Positions 9,536 to 21,665 of a stretch of 64,000 nt of DNA are shown here, one piece after another. The notes beneath the pieces are model-generated. The model was not told the origin of the DNA, did no database searches, and saw only the letters and a list, made by a program, of their open reading frames with translations. Position numbers and translations under genes: made by a program. Each line of letters starts with the position of its first letter. The first letter of the stretch is position 1. Source of the stretch: Colocasia esculenta (lineage: Eukaryota; Streptophyta; Magnoliopsida; Alismatales; Araceae); contig CM024755.1 in the NCBI GenBank assembly GCA_014218235.1, positions 82,529,960-82,593,959 of the forward strand. Direction: 5' to 3'.

Positions 9536-11171
9536 TCTTAGTGAATGTTACTACATTGTTATTAAATGAATGTTATTGTTATTGACTGGACTGAATGAAT
9601 GAAGAAATGTTCATTGCTATTGTTACTGCTCATAGTCTATTTGTCCTTGAAATTTGAAATGCTATAATGTTCATTGAATGAGTGATTGTCATGATCTCTT
9701 AATTTGATAGGAATCATGTACCTGTATAGGATTTGATTCCCTTGCATTGATCCAGATTTTCTAGTGTCCAAGTAGTGATTTAGAAAAAAGAACAGGGTTT
9801 TGTAATATAATCATCATAAAAAATAAACACACCATAATGCTCATTCCCAATTTTACTTGCAATGAGAAAATAACTGACATGTAATATGACAGGTCTTCAT
9901 CAAGAGAATAAGATCTTCATGCTAACATGAAATTTATACAGTCCGAGAGTTATTTATACAGTCCATAGGTCTAGAAGTATAAACAATAGTTCACATTAAA
10001 TAGTAATGAAAATATAACTATATTTATAACTAATAGAGTATTTTCCACTCATTATTTTAAATTTAAATTAAGTGATCTATCTATATATATATATATTAAT
10101 ATCAAAAATCTCTTTCCTTTTTATCCATATAAGATTTCCTCAACTCATGTATAAATTTTGAGTTAGAGTTTAAATTTTTAATACATAAAGAAATGTCAAT
10201 CTTCATAGCACATTTTTTTGAACCTTTTATTGTCCCTCGGCATATAGCACATTTTTTATTTGGTCAAATGATGATATATTTTGTGGAGAAATGTGGTATG
10301 CGGTTGGGATCAATTGTTTTTGCATTGAGTCATTGTCTTTTGACATCTTTTGCCCTATGACATCCTTGCTTGATTTCTTCTTCTAAAGGAGGAGGTTTTT
10401 TTCTTTTAAATTGCGAACAAAACCAATGAGAAAATTAAGCTATGAGAGCCTCTATTGATCTCCAAATAGATGTGTCCATCCAACGTTTTAAAATTATATG
10501 TCTATAAAAGGGTCCCAAATAGGACTGTTAAATCTCTTTTCTCATATGAGGAAAGTAAAACAAATGGGGCTTTGACTCCAAGCATGATGATAAGAAACCC
10601 CATGTACCTATGCAATGTAAGATGGGGTATTAATAAGTCAATGCAAACCCTTATAAAATGTGCATCCCAATTCAAATGGGACATGTGTGCTCCATGACAT
10701 AGCAATGCAAAGGGCTTTTAACTCCAAACTACTCCTATAAACAGAAATCACATATGCTTACATATTGAAACATGGGATGTAAAGAAGCCAAATGGAAACA
10801 CCAATGAGGTATATATCTCAATTTATGGAAAAAAAATATTTAATACAAACTCTTCCTTCTAGACGTTGGATCCTTGATTCGAACTTAATTCAATACGACA
10901 CTATTATATGGATTGCTTTTGATTATTAATTTTCAGTTTAGTGATTAGTATTACACTTTTTACTTTAATGCAATTCATTTACATGTATGTGTGAATTTGG
11001 TTTAATATTACACTTGTTCATATGTAATATTTTTTTCATTTTCCTTTCATATTTATGTGGTTTTTAAATTTTATCTATGCAAGTATAGCAATTTATCACT
11101 GCACACACCTCACGAGAGCATGTTAAGCCCGTGTCAATGAACCTTCCTATTCAAGACTTTAGGATTGATGT
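9536..11171. other. CACTA interior, no gene recognised
   Basis: AT-rich, non-repetitive sequence between the C-rich tract and the nested LTR. It lacks ORFs with recognisable domains. It probably corresponds to the 5' leader or first intron of the CACTA element. Confidence 0.5.
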
Positions 11172-11307
11172 GTATGTGTGACGGACTGTGTCGCTCAAAC
11201 CCGTTAACCTAATAACGAGCTTCATCCGACTCCGCCTCCCGCGAACAAGCCGAAGCCTCGCTAGGGATATCACACACACAAGTCTGTGAAAACACAAAGG
11301 AACACAT

Positions 11308-11308
<1 letters not shown>

Positions 11309-11362
<54 letters not shown>

Positions 11363-11400
11363 ATATATATATATTATACATATATATATATATATATATA
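11309..11400. repeat. TA microsatellite
   Basis: (TA)n with short interruptions (CCCA, TTATACA), inside the solo LTR. Confidence 0.9.
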
Positions 11401-13134
11401 AGATTCACAATCCCACATATATTCAATAATTTAATAGCCAAATCAAACCTAAAGTACACAAGCCTGAGGCATACCCCGAGGCACAACAGAAGAGTAGTCT
11501 ACACTGCTGGAGGCGTCGGCCCAACACCGCTACGATGCGGCTCCGAACTAGAAGATGGAAGAGAAACCTCCTGCTCTCCTTCACCTATAAGGAGTAGGGG
11601 TGAGCCTCGCAAGTCACTGGCTTAGTAGGGAAACTCCCCCAAAACTCGAGCAAACCAAACTCATGTACGAAAGCAGGATGCTATGCTAGCAATTTATAGA
11701 TTAACCTGAGCAGAATATGTAAACTGTACATATCACTTACCATTTGTCATTAACATAAACCAACTTAAATAAATATACGACAAACCACAACTAGGTGTAC
11801 GAGCTAAAGTAAGACTGCCACACTCGAGTCACATAAACTGGTTTGCGAAACCAACAACTAAGTCGGACAAACCACACAGGTCTACCTCTCAGCCTTGCAG
11901 CCACAGACGAAAGGTCTAGTTGCCGTTCCACTAGAACAAGCCAAACAACTGTGGAGTCCAACCAACACCACACCTGCGGACCACAATGCCGTAGGCCCAT
12001 GCCTGATACCTTTAGGGACTCTGGCCCGAGTTCCCTAGATTGAGGCACTAGAAAACAGGACTAGCTGGGGCCCAGTATGTCTGCTGGTGTCCGCATCCCC
12101 AACCACGAGTGTGCTACAAGCGACAAAACAACAAACTCTCACAAGTCATTGTCCCACTGTCGTCTTTCCCTCAGTCGGACGTACAACTCAAACACATGAG
12201 TGAGGGTGTTCAGGACAGATGACATAGACCTCAACAGTACACAAGTATCGGGACAAGCCCCGAGCACAAACACACGTGCCTGGCTCATAGAGAACCTGGG
12301 GCACCCAACTTAAGATGTAACCATGGTAGGCGTCGTACTACTCGCCACGCATACACAAATCACGTGCACACCGCTCAAACCACGTGAACACCATGTCAAT
12401 GACACATGAACCATACGCTATCCGCGTGAACAACACACCAACCACGTAACAACATGCTCACTTTGTGAGCAACATGCTTGCCACGTAAAACAACACGCCT
12501 CACAAGCGCTACAGGTGCCAACGCACCACTTTTAATTGCCATACACATGAAATACCGATAATAGGATAATCACATCATTTAAAAATACATAAACAAATCC
12601 TTTCGGCTGTGGTCGTGACATAGGCAACTGTCGCCTTTTGGTCTCGACACCCCAACATGTTGCATTCATAACCTGAACGCTACGGGTTGGCTTGTTGCAT
12701 TCTAAATGTGACAAAGGGCTCCGTCTCCTTCACAGGCAGGAACCCTAATCGGGTATGCTCTCCTCGGATCACCCCCACAAACCATGCAAACCACGTTTAA
12801 TTTCAAATTTTCATACTTTATTGAGTACCGTAGCATGATATCTACTGTTCTTAAAACAAATAACAACCCACACATGCATCACACACGATTTCATGGTGTA
12901 AAACAGGAAGAATCTCCCTACCTTTGCGAAGAATGCGAAGAATGGCAAACACCCGACGTTTTCCCTGCTCCACGTAAGGTCCTCGTGGCGGAAACATGCC
13001 AAAAAATGCCACCAAATAGTCGAATCGCCCCAAAATACGCCACAAAATCTTCCTCTGGCCGAGCAGAGCTTACTGCAGCTCTGTTTGGCCCAACCAGCTT
13101 AAAAATGCATTACGGTTATGAACACGATGTACCC

Positions 13135-13320
13135 CTCCGTCGTGACCTGAACGCGACGGTGTAGGGCATCGCCTTCACAAGGCTGACATCAGCATGCCGC
13201 CTAGCGCGCGACACGCGGCGTGCATGCACACGACGACCACCTCACAGCGGCAAACAGAACGCGACCCCCAGAGCCGTCGTGTTCAGTATGCGACGCCCAG
13301 GCCTGTCGTGTTCATAGATA
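13135..13320. repeat. CGCGAC / GTCGTG inverted-module array in LTR U3
   Basis: Repeated modules such as CGTCGTGACCTGAACGCGAC, GAACGCGACCCCCAGAG then CCGTCGTGTTC, and ATGCGACGCCCAGGCC then TGTCGTGTTC. Each pairs a GCGAC half with a GTCGT half around an 8-14 nt spacer. The same grammar recurs at 26985-27485, 55415-55555, 57515-57760, 58270-58365 and 60585-60775. Confidence 0.65.
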
Positions 13321-13476
13321 GTGAACCAACAGGTGCTTTGGGCCCAAACTGTCGGCCCGCAAAGCCCCGGAACCTACGTAAAACACCTGTACACACATCA
13401 TTGGCCACACACTAGCCTCCATAACCACTAAACGAGGATCCGGAAGGATCCAAAAAATGTGCAACGTTACAGTACG

Positions 13477-14002
13477 AGTCTTATTTTCAATGATGAGAAC
13501 GTGTATATCTAACTCAAAGTCTTGAATTGTCCCGTTTTGGATAGTCATTGAATGTTTGATTGTAGTTAGGTAGTTATTTACTACATGTGTTTGTATAGTT
13601 GTTGAAAATTTTAGTTGCATCTTCTCACTCCTCTCTAGTATACCTTTATTGATTTTGAATATTTTCTTAGCCACTTAGAAATAAGTGTTTAAGAAAATTT
13701 CTTAATCAATAAATATTTTTGGTATATCGGAGAGGTTTGGGGAGATGCTGCCGAAATTTTCAGCAAAATGTACAGACACATAGTAAATGACCATTTGAGT
13801 GTGATCAATATTCATAGATGGGTAAAAAGAGATAATCTAATTAATATGTCCTACCTATTCTTTTGACTTACTCGAACAATGTGAGGGTGGGTTGGGTTAT
13901 AACTCAACAAATGGCCAACAAAGGATTTTATGGTGAATCTCTTAAGTTGTTATACAATTTTCAGTTGTGCTCATGAGATGACATTTAATTTGTGTAGGAA
14001 AA
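13477..14002. other. CACTA interior upstream of transposase exon
   Basis: AT-rich sequence without a recognisable ORF, directly upstream of the transposase start. Probably leader or intron of the CACTA element. Confidence 0.45.
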
Positions 14003-14580
14003 ATGTGGTATGAGAACCCTGGAATAGTTAATGGAGTTGTGACAGAGGAGTTTAAAGACGGGGTTGACAGTTTCATTTGGTTTGCATTGAGGAATTCATC
14101 AGTAGCAGTTGATCCGATAGGTAACATCCAATGTCCATGTTCAACTTGTAAGAATAGAAAGTGGATATCGACATAAGATGTGCAACATCATTTGTATACG
14201 AGAAGATTTGTTACCCATTATGAGTTATGGTCGTCTCATGGTGAGCTTAATATCCAGTCATATGAACTGGCCAACTTTGCCTCCACAAGTACGTACGTAG
14301 ACATGGTTGTCGATACTGCTGGTCCGGAGTACAATATGCACGATGACCAATACAATGAAGAAGTGTCGAATAATATAGCTTAGAGATTTTATCAGTTACT
14401 TTGAGATGCTGATGAGCCATTATGGGATGGTTGTGAGGAGCATACACAGTTGTCTGCAGTGTCGCAGCTACTAAATTTAAAGTCTGAATTTCATATGCAT
14501 GAGAGTTGTTTTGATCGGATTCTTTTACTTGTCAAGAGTATACTTCCTCAATCAGCTACCAAATTTGCTGTCGGAAATCC
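14003..14580 (+). pseudogene. CACTA transposase N-terminal exon (Transpos_assoc-type domain), broken
   Basis: From the ATG at 14003 the frame gives MWYENPGI, then EFKDGVDSFIWFALRN, a zinc-binding-like IQCPCSTCKNRKW, then VQHHLYTRRFVTHYELWSSHGE. This is the layout of the transposase-associated N-terminal domain of En/Spm-type transposases. Further on come DADEPLWDGC and LSAVSQLLNLKSE, also typical of that family. Three in-frame stops interrupt it (after KWIST, after SNNIA, after RFYQLL). The catalytic domain is missing because the element's right end follows at once. It is a relic, so mobility would depend on a partner elsewhere. Confidence 0.85.
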
Positions 14581-14597
14581 AACTTTTTGTTATAGTG

Positions 14598-15097
14598 ATA
14601 CTACTATACTTATTAAAACATTAATATAAATATATACTACTATACTTAATAAAATATTAATATAAATATAGTACAGTATACTTGTATACTACTATACTTA
14701 TACAAACTACTTATAATAATATACTTATATACTTATATGTACATTTAAAAAAGTATATACTTCTATACATGTATATACTTATGTACACTTATATACTTAG
14801 TATATAAGTATATACTAATATACTTGTATGTAGATTTAATACGTAGCTTCTGTTCATGTATATACTTATACATTTATATACTTATAAGGTGAATGTGTTT
14901 TTTTCTCAGACACACAACGAATAATTAAAAGACAAAGAGGATTTTGTTTGAAAATATGAAATAATAAGGAAGAAAAGGAAGGAGTGCGTGTGTGCCTTGA
15001 TGGAGGTGTGATTTCCAGGTACACGTAGTACCGAAGGATATAGCGAAAGGCGATATGTTACATCCTTTACTCGAGATCGTGGAGTGATGTATGGGTT
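14598..15097. repeat. AT-rich minisatellite, right part, and spacer
   Basis: Repeats of TACTATACTTATTAAAA and TATACTTATATACTTA to about 14890, then about 200 bp of ordinary AT-rich sequence up to the TSD of Copia-1. No gene seen. Confidence 0.55.
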
Positions 15098-15347
15098 ACT
15101 CTTGTTGGTTTTTCATATATCATGTTTTTGATGATCACATTAACACCCTTGAACATTGATTTAATGCAAATTGATGTGCTAACTAACATGAAAAACACCA
15201 TGAAAGTGATTGAGTTAAACATTGCTAAATCATACATGTATATCACTAACAATGTATTTGCATGTAGGTGCACAAGCATGAAACATGGAGCATTGAAGAG
15301 GCATTGAAGAAATGAGCAAAAGCACAAATTCTGTCAAAGAGGTGTAT

Positions 15348-15624
15348 CTGTCGACAGATGCATGTACCTGTCGACAGATTCACACAGTCATTCCAAGACA
15401 GAACTCAGGTTTGCATCTCTGAGTGTATCTGTCGACAGATGAATGTACCTGTCGACAGATACACACAGACAACCCAGGACAGAGCTCAGGTTTTCTATTC
15501 CTGAGTGCATCTGTCGACAGATGCAAACTGCCTGTCGACAGATACACTCAGAAACTCATTTTCCTGAAACCCAGTTCTCAGCCTGAGTCTGCCTGTCGAC
15601 AGATGCAAGTGCACCTGTCGACAG
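15348..15624. repeat. eight CTGTCGACAG palindromes in four doublets (U3 of Copia-1)
   Basis: Perfect 10-bp palindromes start at 15348, 15368, 15429, 15449, 15511, 15532, 15593 and 15615. Within doublets the start-to-start distance is 20, 20, 21 and 22 bp; between doublets it is 61-62 bp. The outer flanks of a doublet are also complementary (GTGTAT... and ...ATACAC), so each doublet can form a ~16-bp stem with a ~10-nt loop. Confidence 0.95.
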
Positions 15625-15709
15625 CCGACGGAAACTTCAGATTTTGGGTTTCCAAATCCGGCCCCATTGGGTGTTTCCTTCCTCCACGACCCCCACCTTT
15701 ACCTAACAC

Positions 15710-15716
15710 TATATAG
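15710..15716 (+). promoter_or_regulatory. TATA box of Copia-1 5' LTR
   Basis: TATATAG, 86 bp after the last palindrome. The 3' LTR has TATATAA at the same place (25692-25698). Transcription toward gag is expected. Confidence 0.65.
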
Positions 15717-16437
15717 CATCCTTTTGGAGCCAAATTCGCAGAGAGCAGCCTCCCATCCAAGAGCCTCCAAGGGACCAAGAGGAAAAGCCCCAAATTGCTG
15801 CTCTGCTTCAACTTTCCGCCCAGATCGACGTGGAATCACCATCTATGCGGAGCTGAAGCCGGATCGTCATCAATTCAACCTTCTACATCGATCAATCTAC
15901 ATCCAATCGAAGTTTGAAGAGCGTTTGGACGATCCACGAGAAGAATTCCAACCGGATTTGTTCCCTAATTCTAATTCTTCTCCATTTCATAATTTCCATT
16001 CCATCGTGTGTGTGTGTGGTTGTGTTTCGAGCATCCCTTGTGCTTGATTCACGTATTTGTGGTTGTTCTGATCGTGCTTCATCAGACAACGTGTGTGTGG
16101 TTGAGTTGTAGTGTTGAACTCTTTCTTCTGCGTGTGTGTGTGGACGGTGGATGTAGGATACACGAGTTTTGTACTCCGAACCACCTTAATCATCGTGTTC
16201 TGTGGTTTGTTCGCGTTTTGCGATAGATGATTGGTAGGCACGGTGTTCATACGCACGTTTGATTCCCTGTTCTCTTTTAGATCAACTCAAGCGGTCTCAT
16301 ACTTAATCGAATTTGAATCAATTTCATTAAGATCGCTGTAGCATCGAAAGAAGCCATCAATAGTTTAAATTGCCGTAATCTATTCAACCCCCCCCTTCTA
16401 GATTACCGTATTGTGTATTTCCGCATAACTCTTCAAT

Positions 16438-16449
16438 TGGTATCAGAGC
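16438..16449 (+). other. primer-binding site, initiator Met-tRNA type (Copia-1)
   Basis: TGGTATCAGAGC, the standard plant copia PBS complementary to the 3' end of tRNA-iMet, two bases after the 5' LTR end. Confidence 0.95.
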
Positions 16450-16509
16450 GGTTTCTCCGATTTACTGTTTTTCGTCATTTGATCTAGCGATCAGGAGATT
16501 TTCGATCTT

Positions 16510-18430
16510 ATGGATTCTAGCAAAGGGTATATGGCCGAGGGACATTCAGTAACCAGGCCACCCTATTTTGATGGCACTGACTATCCTTATTGGAAAAACC
16601 GTATGCAGGTTTTTTGAGAGCTCAAATTACGAGCTGTGGAAGATAGTCAGCAAGGGACCATACGTGTTGCCCGAGGACGAAGACACCTGACGAAAGACCA
16701 AATAGCTAAAGGAACTCTCAACTGGAGCGCACTAAACATGATGCAATGTGCGGTGCATCCAAAGGAGTTCTCAGAGTCTCCACATGCTCAACAGCAAAGA
16801 GATGTGGGACAAGCTTGAACTCATTACGAAGGTACGTCCGAGGTAAGGGAAACTAAAGTTAGCATGTTAGTGTCTGAATATGAAATGTTCAAGATGAAAA
16901 CTGATGAAACCGTATCAGACATGTTTGCAAGATTCATGCTAATAGTTAACGGGCTAAAAGGTCTTAAGAAGGAATACTCTGAAAGTGACTTAGTAAGAAA
17001 GATCCTTCGTTCTCTTACTTCATCTTGGAATACTAAGGCCACTGTCATTGAGGATTCCAAAGACCTTTCCAAAATGAAATTGGATGAACTAATTGGCTCT
17101 CTAATGACATATGAAATCAACATCAAGAGAAAGAATTAGAAGAAAATCCTAGGAAGTCAATTGCTCTAAAAGCATCCAATAAAACATCAACAAGTTCCAA
17201 GAAATCCATTCAACAAGATAGTGATGAGCAAGAAACGTCTAGTGAGAGTGATGATGATGAAATGGCAATGCTCACTAGACAATTCAAGAAATTTCTCAAG
17301 TTCAAGAGGAGAGACACAGGTAACTCCAAACCCTTCCTAAGAAAAATTTTTCACAGAAATATGAGTCCAACAAAAAATCTGACATTGTTTGTTATGAATG
17401 CAAGAAACAGGGGCATATGAGAGGAGAATGCCCGGAACTCAAGAAGAAGCTGAAGAAAGAAAAATTCACCTCCAAAAGGCCAAAGCAATGTTGGCCACCT
17501 GGAGTGATGAAGATGAAGATGAAGATGCACAAGAACATCCGATGATGAAGATGAAATGCTTGATGGCCAGGAGTGATGACTCCAGCGAGGTAAATTCTCA
17601 TTTGATGATTTCACTGCAAGTGAATGGGAGGAAGCATACACTACTTTATTTGAAAATTTCGTGAATATAGATCTGAGAATAGAGCATTAAAAAGGAATGC
17701 AACTCCCTTGTGCATGATAAGAACAATGATGAACGAATTGCATCCTGACAAAAGAATTAGAAATGATGAAAGTTGATGAAAAGACTCATAATGAAGAAAT
17801 GGATTGCTTGAAAATGAAATTGCAAGAAACACAAAAAGAAAAGACTGTTTAAGCCATTCCTTGAATTCCTTCAAGAAGAACAATTGGAAACCAAGAAAAA
17901 GTTGGAACAAACTGAAAAGGAATTGAAAGAAAAATCTGAGGACTTAATGAAATTTGTAAAAGGGAAGCAAAATCTAGATGCGGTTTTGGGCGCCAAAATA
18001 CATGTAACCAAGCATGGATTAGGATATCAACCTGTCAAACAAAAGAAAATAGGAGAGTCATTGATAACTTCATTTGTTGATCCTAGCCCAAGCACAACCA
18101 AGCATGCTCCCACAAAGCATAATTCAAGAAAGTCTCAGACCAAGCCAATACTACACAAACAAATGTTCCCAACAAACAAAAGAAAAAGCCACCTGTCGAC
18201 AGATACAATGGTGCCTGTCGACAGACAAGAACAGTTTCAATGAATAAACAGTCTATCAAGCAACAGAAAATTGAAAAGAAAATTCCTTCATGCAATGTGT
18301 GTAAAAAGATTGGTCATGATGAAAAACAATGTTGGAATAATCCAAAGAAACAAAAGTCAAACAAGTTTGGATTCCTAAACATCTACTTTGTTGCATGAAT
18401 GAAATTTGGGACCCAAAGTAATTTGGGTAC
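16510..18430 (+). pseudogene. Copia-1 Gag
   Basis: ATG at 16510 opens a frame with RPPYFDGTDYPYWKNRMQVF, the conserved N-terminus of copia Gag. The region at 16864-17139 (MLVSEYEMFKMK, DLVRKILRSLTSSW, KLDELIGSLMTYEI) is the UBN2-type gag core. Two zinc knuckles follow, CYECKKQGHMRGEC (17390-17431) and CNVCKKIGHDEKQC (18291-18332), with a charged coiled-coil-like stretch between (17884-18060). Two CTGTCGACAG sites at 18193 and 18215 lie inside the coding region. The frame shifts repeatedly, each time where one extra base in a homopolymer would restore the family frame, so the breaks may be sequencing errors. Confidence 0.85.
18193..18224. repeat. CTGTCGACAG doublet inside the gag coding region
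   Basis: Palindromes at 18193-18202 and 18215-18224, 22 bp apart, the same spacing as in the LTR doublets. Confidence 0.95.
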
Positions 18431-18439
18431 CAAAACCTC

Positions 18440-21400
18440 TTGTCTGATCCACATTTGCAGGAATGCCTAGCAGCCCAACATCAAAACAAATGGTACTTGG
18501 ATAGCGGCTGTTCGAGGCACATGACGGGCGACAAAGGTAAATTCTGTTTCCTAGTGGAGAAAGACGGAGGACAAGTCATTTTTGGAGGTAACAACAAAGG
18601 CCAAATCATTGGCACAGGTAATGTTGGTAAGTGTACCTCCAATTCAATTGAAAATGTATGTTGGTTGATGGCCTTAATCACAATTTGCTTAGCATAAGTC
18701 AATTATGTGATAGAGGTCACAACGTCATTTTTGAATCAAATTCATGTCAAATTGTTGATAAAGAAACAGGAAGTGTGAAATTTTCTGGAAAAAGAGTGAA
18801 TAACATTTACTTAGTTGACTTAGATGATCCAGAAAATGACAACTTGTGTCTTGTTGCAAATAGACAGGATGAATTGACCTTGTGGCATCGTAGGCTTGGC
18901 CATGCGAGCTACAACGTGTTGCACAAGATCATGAAGCTCAAATTGGTAAGTGGACTTCCTGACATTTCTTTTAGCAACAATGAAAGTTTTTGTGATGCAT
19001 GTGCACAGGGAAAACAGACCCGGAAGTCTTTCAAATCTAAAGCACCGTAAGCACATCTAAACCATTTGAACTGTTGCACATGGACCTTTTTGGACCAACT
19101 AGAACTCTAAGTCTCAATGGCAAACGTTTTGGTTTTGTCATTGTAGATGATTTTTCTAGGTTCACATGGGTCAAATTCTTGGCACACAAAAGTGAAACAC
19201 TTTCAATCTTCCAAGAATTTTTAACAAGATTGAGCATGGCAATGTGAATAAAATATGCTCAATCCGCACCGATCACGGGGGAGAATTTGATAACAATGCA
19301 TTTTCTGATTTTTGCAGGCACCAAGGATTGAACATCTGTTCTCTTCCCAAGGACTCCAGAACAAAATGGAGTAGTGGAGAGGAAAAACAGAACATTGGTG
19401 GAAATGGCTCGCACTCTTCTGGTTGAAGGCCAACTCTCCAAAAGATTTTGGGCAGAAGCAGTGAACACTTCGTGCTACATTCTAAACAGAGCCATGGTAA
19501 GACCTGTGATAAAGAAAACCCCCTACCAGTTGTTGAAAGGTAAGAAACCCAACCTTGGGTACTTCCGAGTTTTTGGCTCAAAGGTATTTATTCATAACAA
19601 TGATAAATCTGATTTAGATAAATTTGAAGCCAAAAGTGATCAAGGTGTTTTTCTAGGCTACTCAGAACACTCTAGGGCATATAGGGTGTTTAACAATAAA
19701 ACACGCACTGTGGAAGAAACTCCACATGTCATCTTTTGATGAGACTTATGCCAAATCTAACTGTTTGAATATTAACAGGACTGAAAAGAGGATGAAGGAA
19801 CATCACTTAAGGATCTTCAAGTCAAAGCAAAAGACAAATCTGAAGAAGATTCCAAGACCAAAGGTGGATATCTTCACAGGGACTACGATGAAGATGATGA
19901 AATAGCATTCAGAAAACCAGATGAAACACTTGAAGAGAATCCACCAGAAAGTGAACCTCCTGAAGATCGACACTCACAAGATCAAATTCCTCAAGGACAA
20001 GATACTCCCGGCCCTTCAACAATCACAAATGTGAGGTATTCCAAAGATCACCCACTTGATGATGTGATAGGTAGTTTAAATGATTCTGTTCAAACACGGT
20101 CTCAAGTAAGAAAAATAATTGAACATGATCTTTTTGCTTTTGTTCTCAAGTGGAACCCAAAAATGTTGAAGAAGCCTTAAAAGACAACTCATGGATTGAT
20201 GCTATGCATGAGGAACTTGGTCAATTTCAAAGAAACAATGTATGGAGTTTAGTTCCTAAAACCCCTGAAATCTCTATCATAGGAACTAGATGGGTGTTTA
20301 GGAATAAACTTAATGAAGAAGGAAAAGTGATCAGAAATAAAGCAAGACTCGTAGCAAAAGGATATAGTCAAGAATTTGGTGTAGACTTTGAAGAGTCCTT
20401 TGCTCCTGTAGCCAGGTTAGAAGCAGTCAGAATTTTATTGGCATATGCATGCTCCCATAAGTTCAAACTCTATCAAATGGATGTTAAAACTGCTTTCTTA
20501 AATGGCTATATCAAAGAAGAAGTCTATGTCTCTCAACCACCAGGTTTTGAAAATTCTGAAATGCCTAACCATGTGTATAAATTGCACAAAGCTCTTTATG
20601 GTTTGAAACAGGCACCTCGAGCTTGGTATGATAGACTAAGCAATTTTCTGGTAAGCAAGAACTACTCAAGAGGTAAAGTAGACCAAACACTCTTCACTAA
20701 GAAGGTTCGCAATCACATAATTGTTGTTCAAGTTTATGTGGACGATATATATTTGGTTCTACTAACCCTTCACTGTGTGAAGAATTTCTAAACACATGCA
20801 CAGTGAATTTGAGATGAGTCTAATGGGGGAGCTTCAATTCTTTCTTGGTTTGCAGGTGAAACAACATAAAGACGGATTCTTCATAAATCAAGAAAAGTAT
20901 GTCAAAGAGCTTCTCAAACGATTTCAATTTGAGCAAGCTAAACCGCCTCCACCCCAATGAGCACAAGCATCAAATTGGAAAATGATGAGAAAGTAAACGG
21001 TAGATGCAAAGCACTTCCGAGGTATGATTGGCCTTCCTCTTATGGCTAGACCGGATATTCAATTCAGTGTTTGCCTTTGTGCTAGATATCAATCTAGTCC
21101 AAAGGAAAGCCATTTAATTGCAGTCAAGAGAATTTTCCGATATCTCTCAGGCACATGCAATTTGGGTTTCTGGTACCCAGCAGGCAGTAGCTTTGATTTG
21201 ATTTCATATTCTGATGCTGACTATGCTGGATGTAAAATTGATAGAAAAAGCACTAGTGGATATTGCCAATTCCTTGGCGGTTGCATGGTTTCGTGGGCAT
21301 CCAAGAAACAACACTCGGTTGCTCTCTCCACTGCAGAGGTAGAATATGTCGCTGCAGGAAGTTGTGCAGCTCAAGTGTTGTGGATCAAAAGTCAGTTAGC

Positions 21401-21665
21401 TGACTATAATGTTCAAATTGGATGCACACCTATCCTATGTGACAACACAAGTGCTATCAACCTTTCAAAAAACCCTGTCCAACACTCTCGGACTAAACAC
21501 ATAGAAATCCGTCATCATTTCTTGAGAGATGAAGTTGCCAATAAAACCTTGGAACTTATTTTCATTCCCACAGAAAAACAATTGGCTGATATTTTCACCA
21601 AACCCTTGTCTGAAGATAGATTCACTTCCTTAAGAAGAGAATTGGGTTTGTGTAAAATGCAATGA
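18440..21665 (+). pseudogene. Copia-1 Pol: protease, integrase, reverse transcriptase, RNase H
   Basis: The protease site WYLDSGCSRHM is at about 18491. The integrase zinc finger is LWHRRLGH...CDACAQGK (to about 19015), and the core has HMDLFGP, VDDFSRFTWV and VERKNRTLVEMARTLL (19040-19740). Reverse transcriptase at 20150-20791 has RARLVAKGYSQ-like motifs, QMDVKTAFLNGYIKEEVYV and the catalytic YVDD. RNase H at 21024-21665 has SDADYAGCKIDRKSTSGYC, ALSTAEVEYVAA, CDNTSAINL, TKHIEIRHHFLRD and the terminal ADIFTKPL. Frameshifts fall just after GKCTSN, in the integrase core, after YVDD and before RNase H. The order IN before RT is diagnostic of Ty1/copia. Confidence 0.92.

Larger units (their letters stand above)
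11177..13471 (-). mobile_element. probable solo LTR nested in the CACTA element
   Basis: The block starts TGTGACGG and ends CGTTACA, with flanks GTATG (11172-11176) and GTACG (13472-13476), a 5-bp TSD with one mismatch. At about 2.3 kb it has no gag or pol domain, so a solo LTR is the simplest reading. On the minus strand it begins TGTAACG, then a CGCGAC/GTCGTG array (13135-13320), then TTTTTAAG near 13095 as a weak TATA candidate. A TA microsatellite (about 11310-11400) lies in the distal part. The same order of parts is seen in the other solo LTRs here, which supports minus orientation. Confidence 0.65.
8392..14597 (+). mobile_element. CACTA (En/Spm-type) transposon, internally deleted, with nested LTR insertion
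   Basis: The left end CACAACAAGAGAAA is one substitution and one indel from the plant consensus CACTACAAGAAAA. It is followed by typical subterminal CGACGGA/TTCGTC repeats (8415-8600). The proposed right end TTTTTGTTATAGTG (14584-14597) matches 12 of 14 positions of the reverse complement TTTTTCTTGTAGTG. Flanking trinucleotides are ATA on both sides (8389-8391, 14598-14600), the 3-bp TSD size of CACTA, though in AT-rich DNA this is weak evidence. Only the first transposase exon remains, almost abutting the right end, so this is a deletion derivative. Confidence 0.6.
15103..16435 (+). repeat. Copia-1 5' LTR
   Basis: Starts TGTTGG, ends TTCA, and is immediately followed by the PBS. U3 holds four ~82-bp tandem units each with two CTGTCGACAG palindromes, then a TATA box at 15710. 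Compared with 25077-26442 it differs by a few substitutions plus at least a dozen one-base deletions in homopolymers. Confidence 0.93.

Noticed and set aside
15348..15624. Regularly spaced repeats resembling a CRISPR array or LexA-type CTG-N-CAG operators
   Set aside because: The context is a plant LTR with TATA box and retrotransposon genes; the repeats are 10-bp palindromes without unique spacers or cas genes.
15423..15716. ORF in the Copia-1 LTR with repeated CRQ / VDR / LST peptides, mirrored at 25419-25688
   Set aside because: It is a read-through of the CTGTCGACAG palindromes in U3, upstream of the TATA box.
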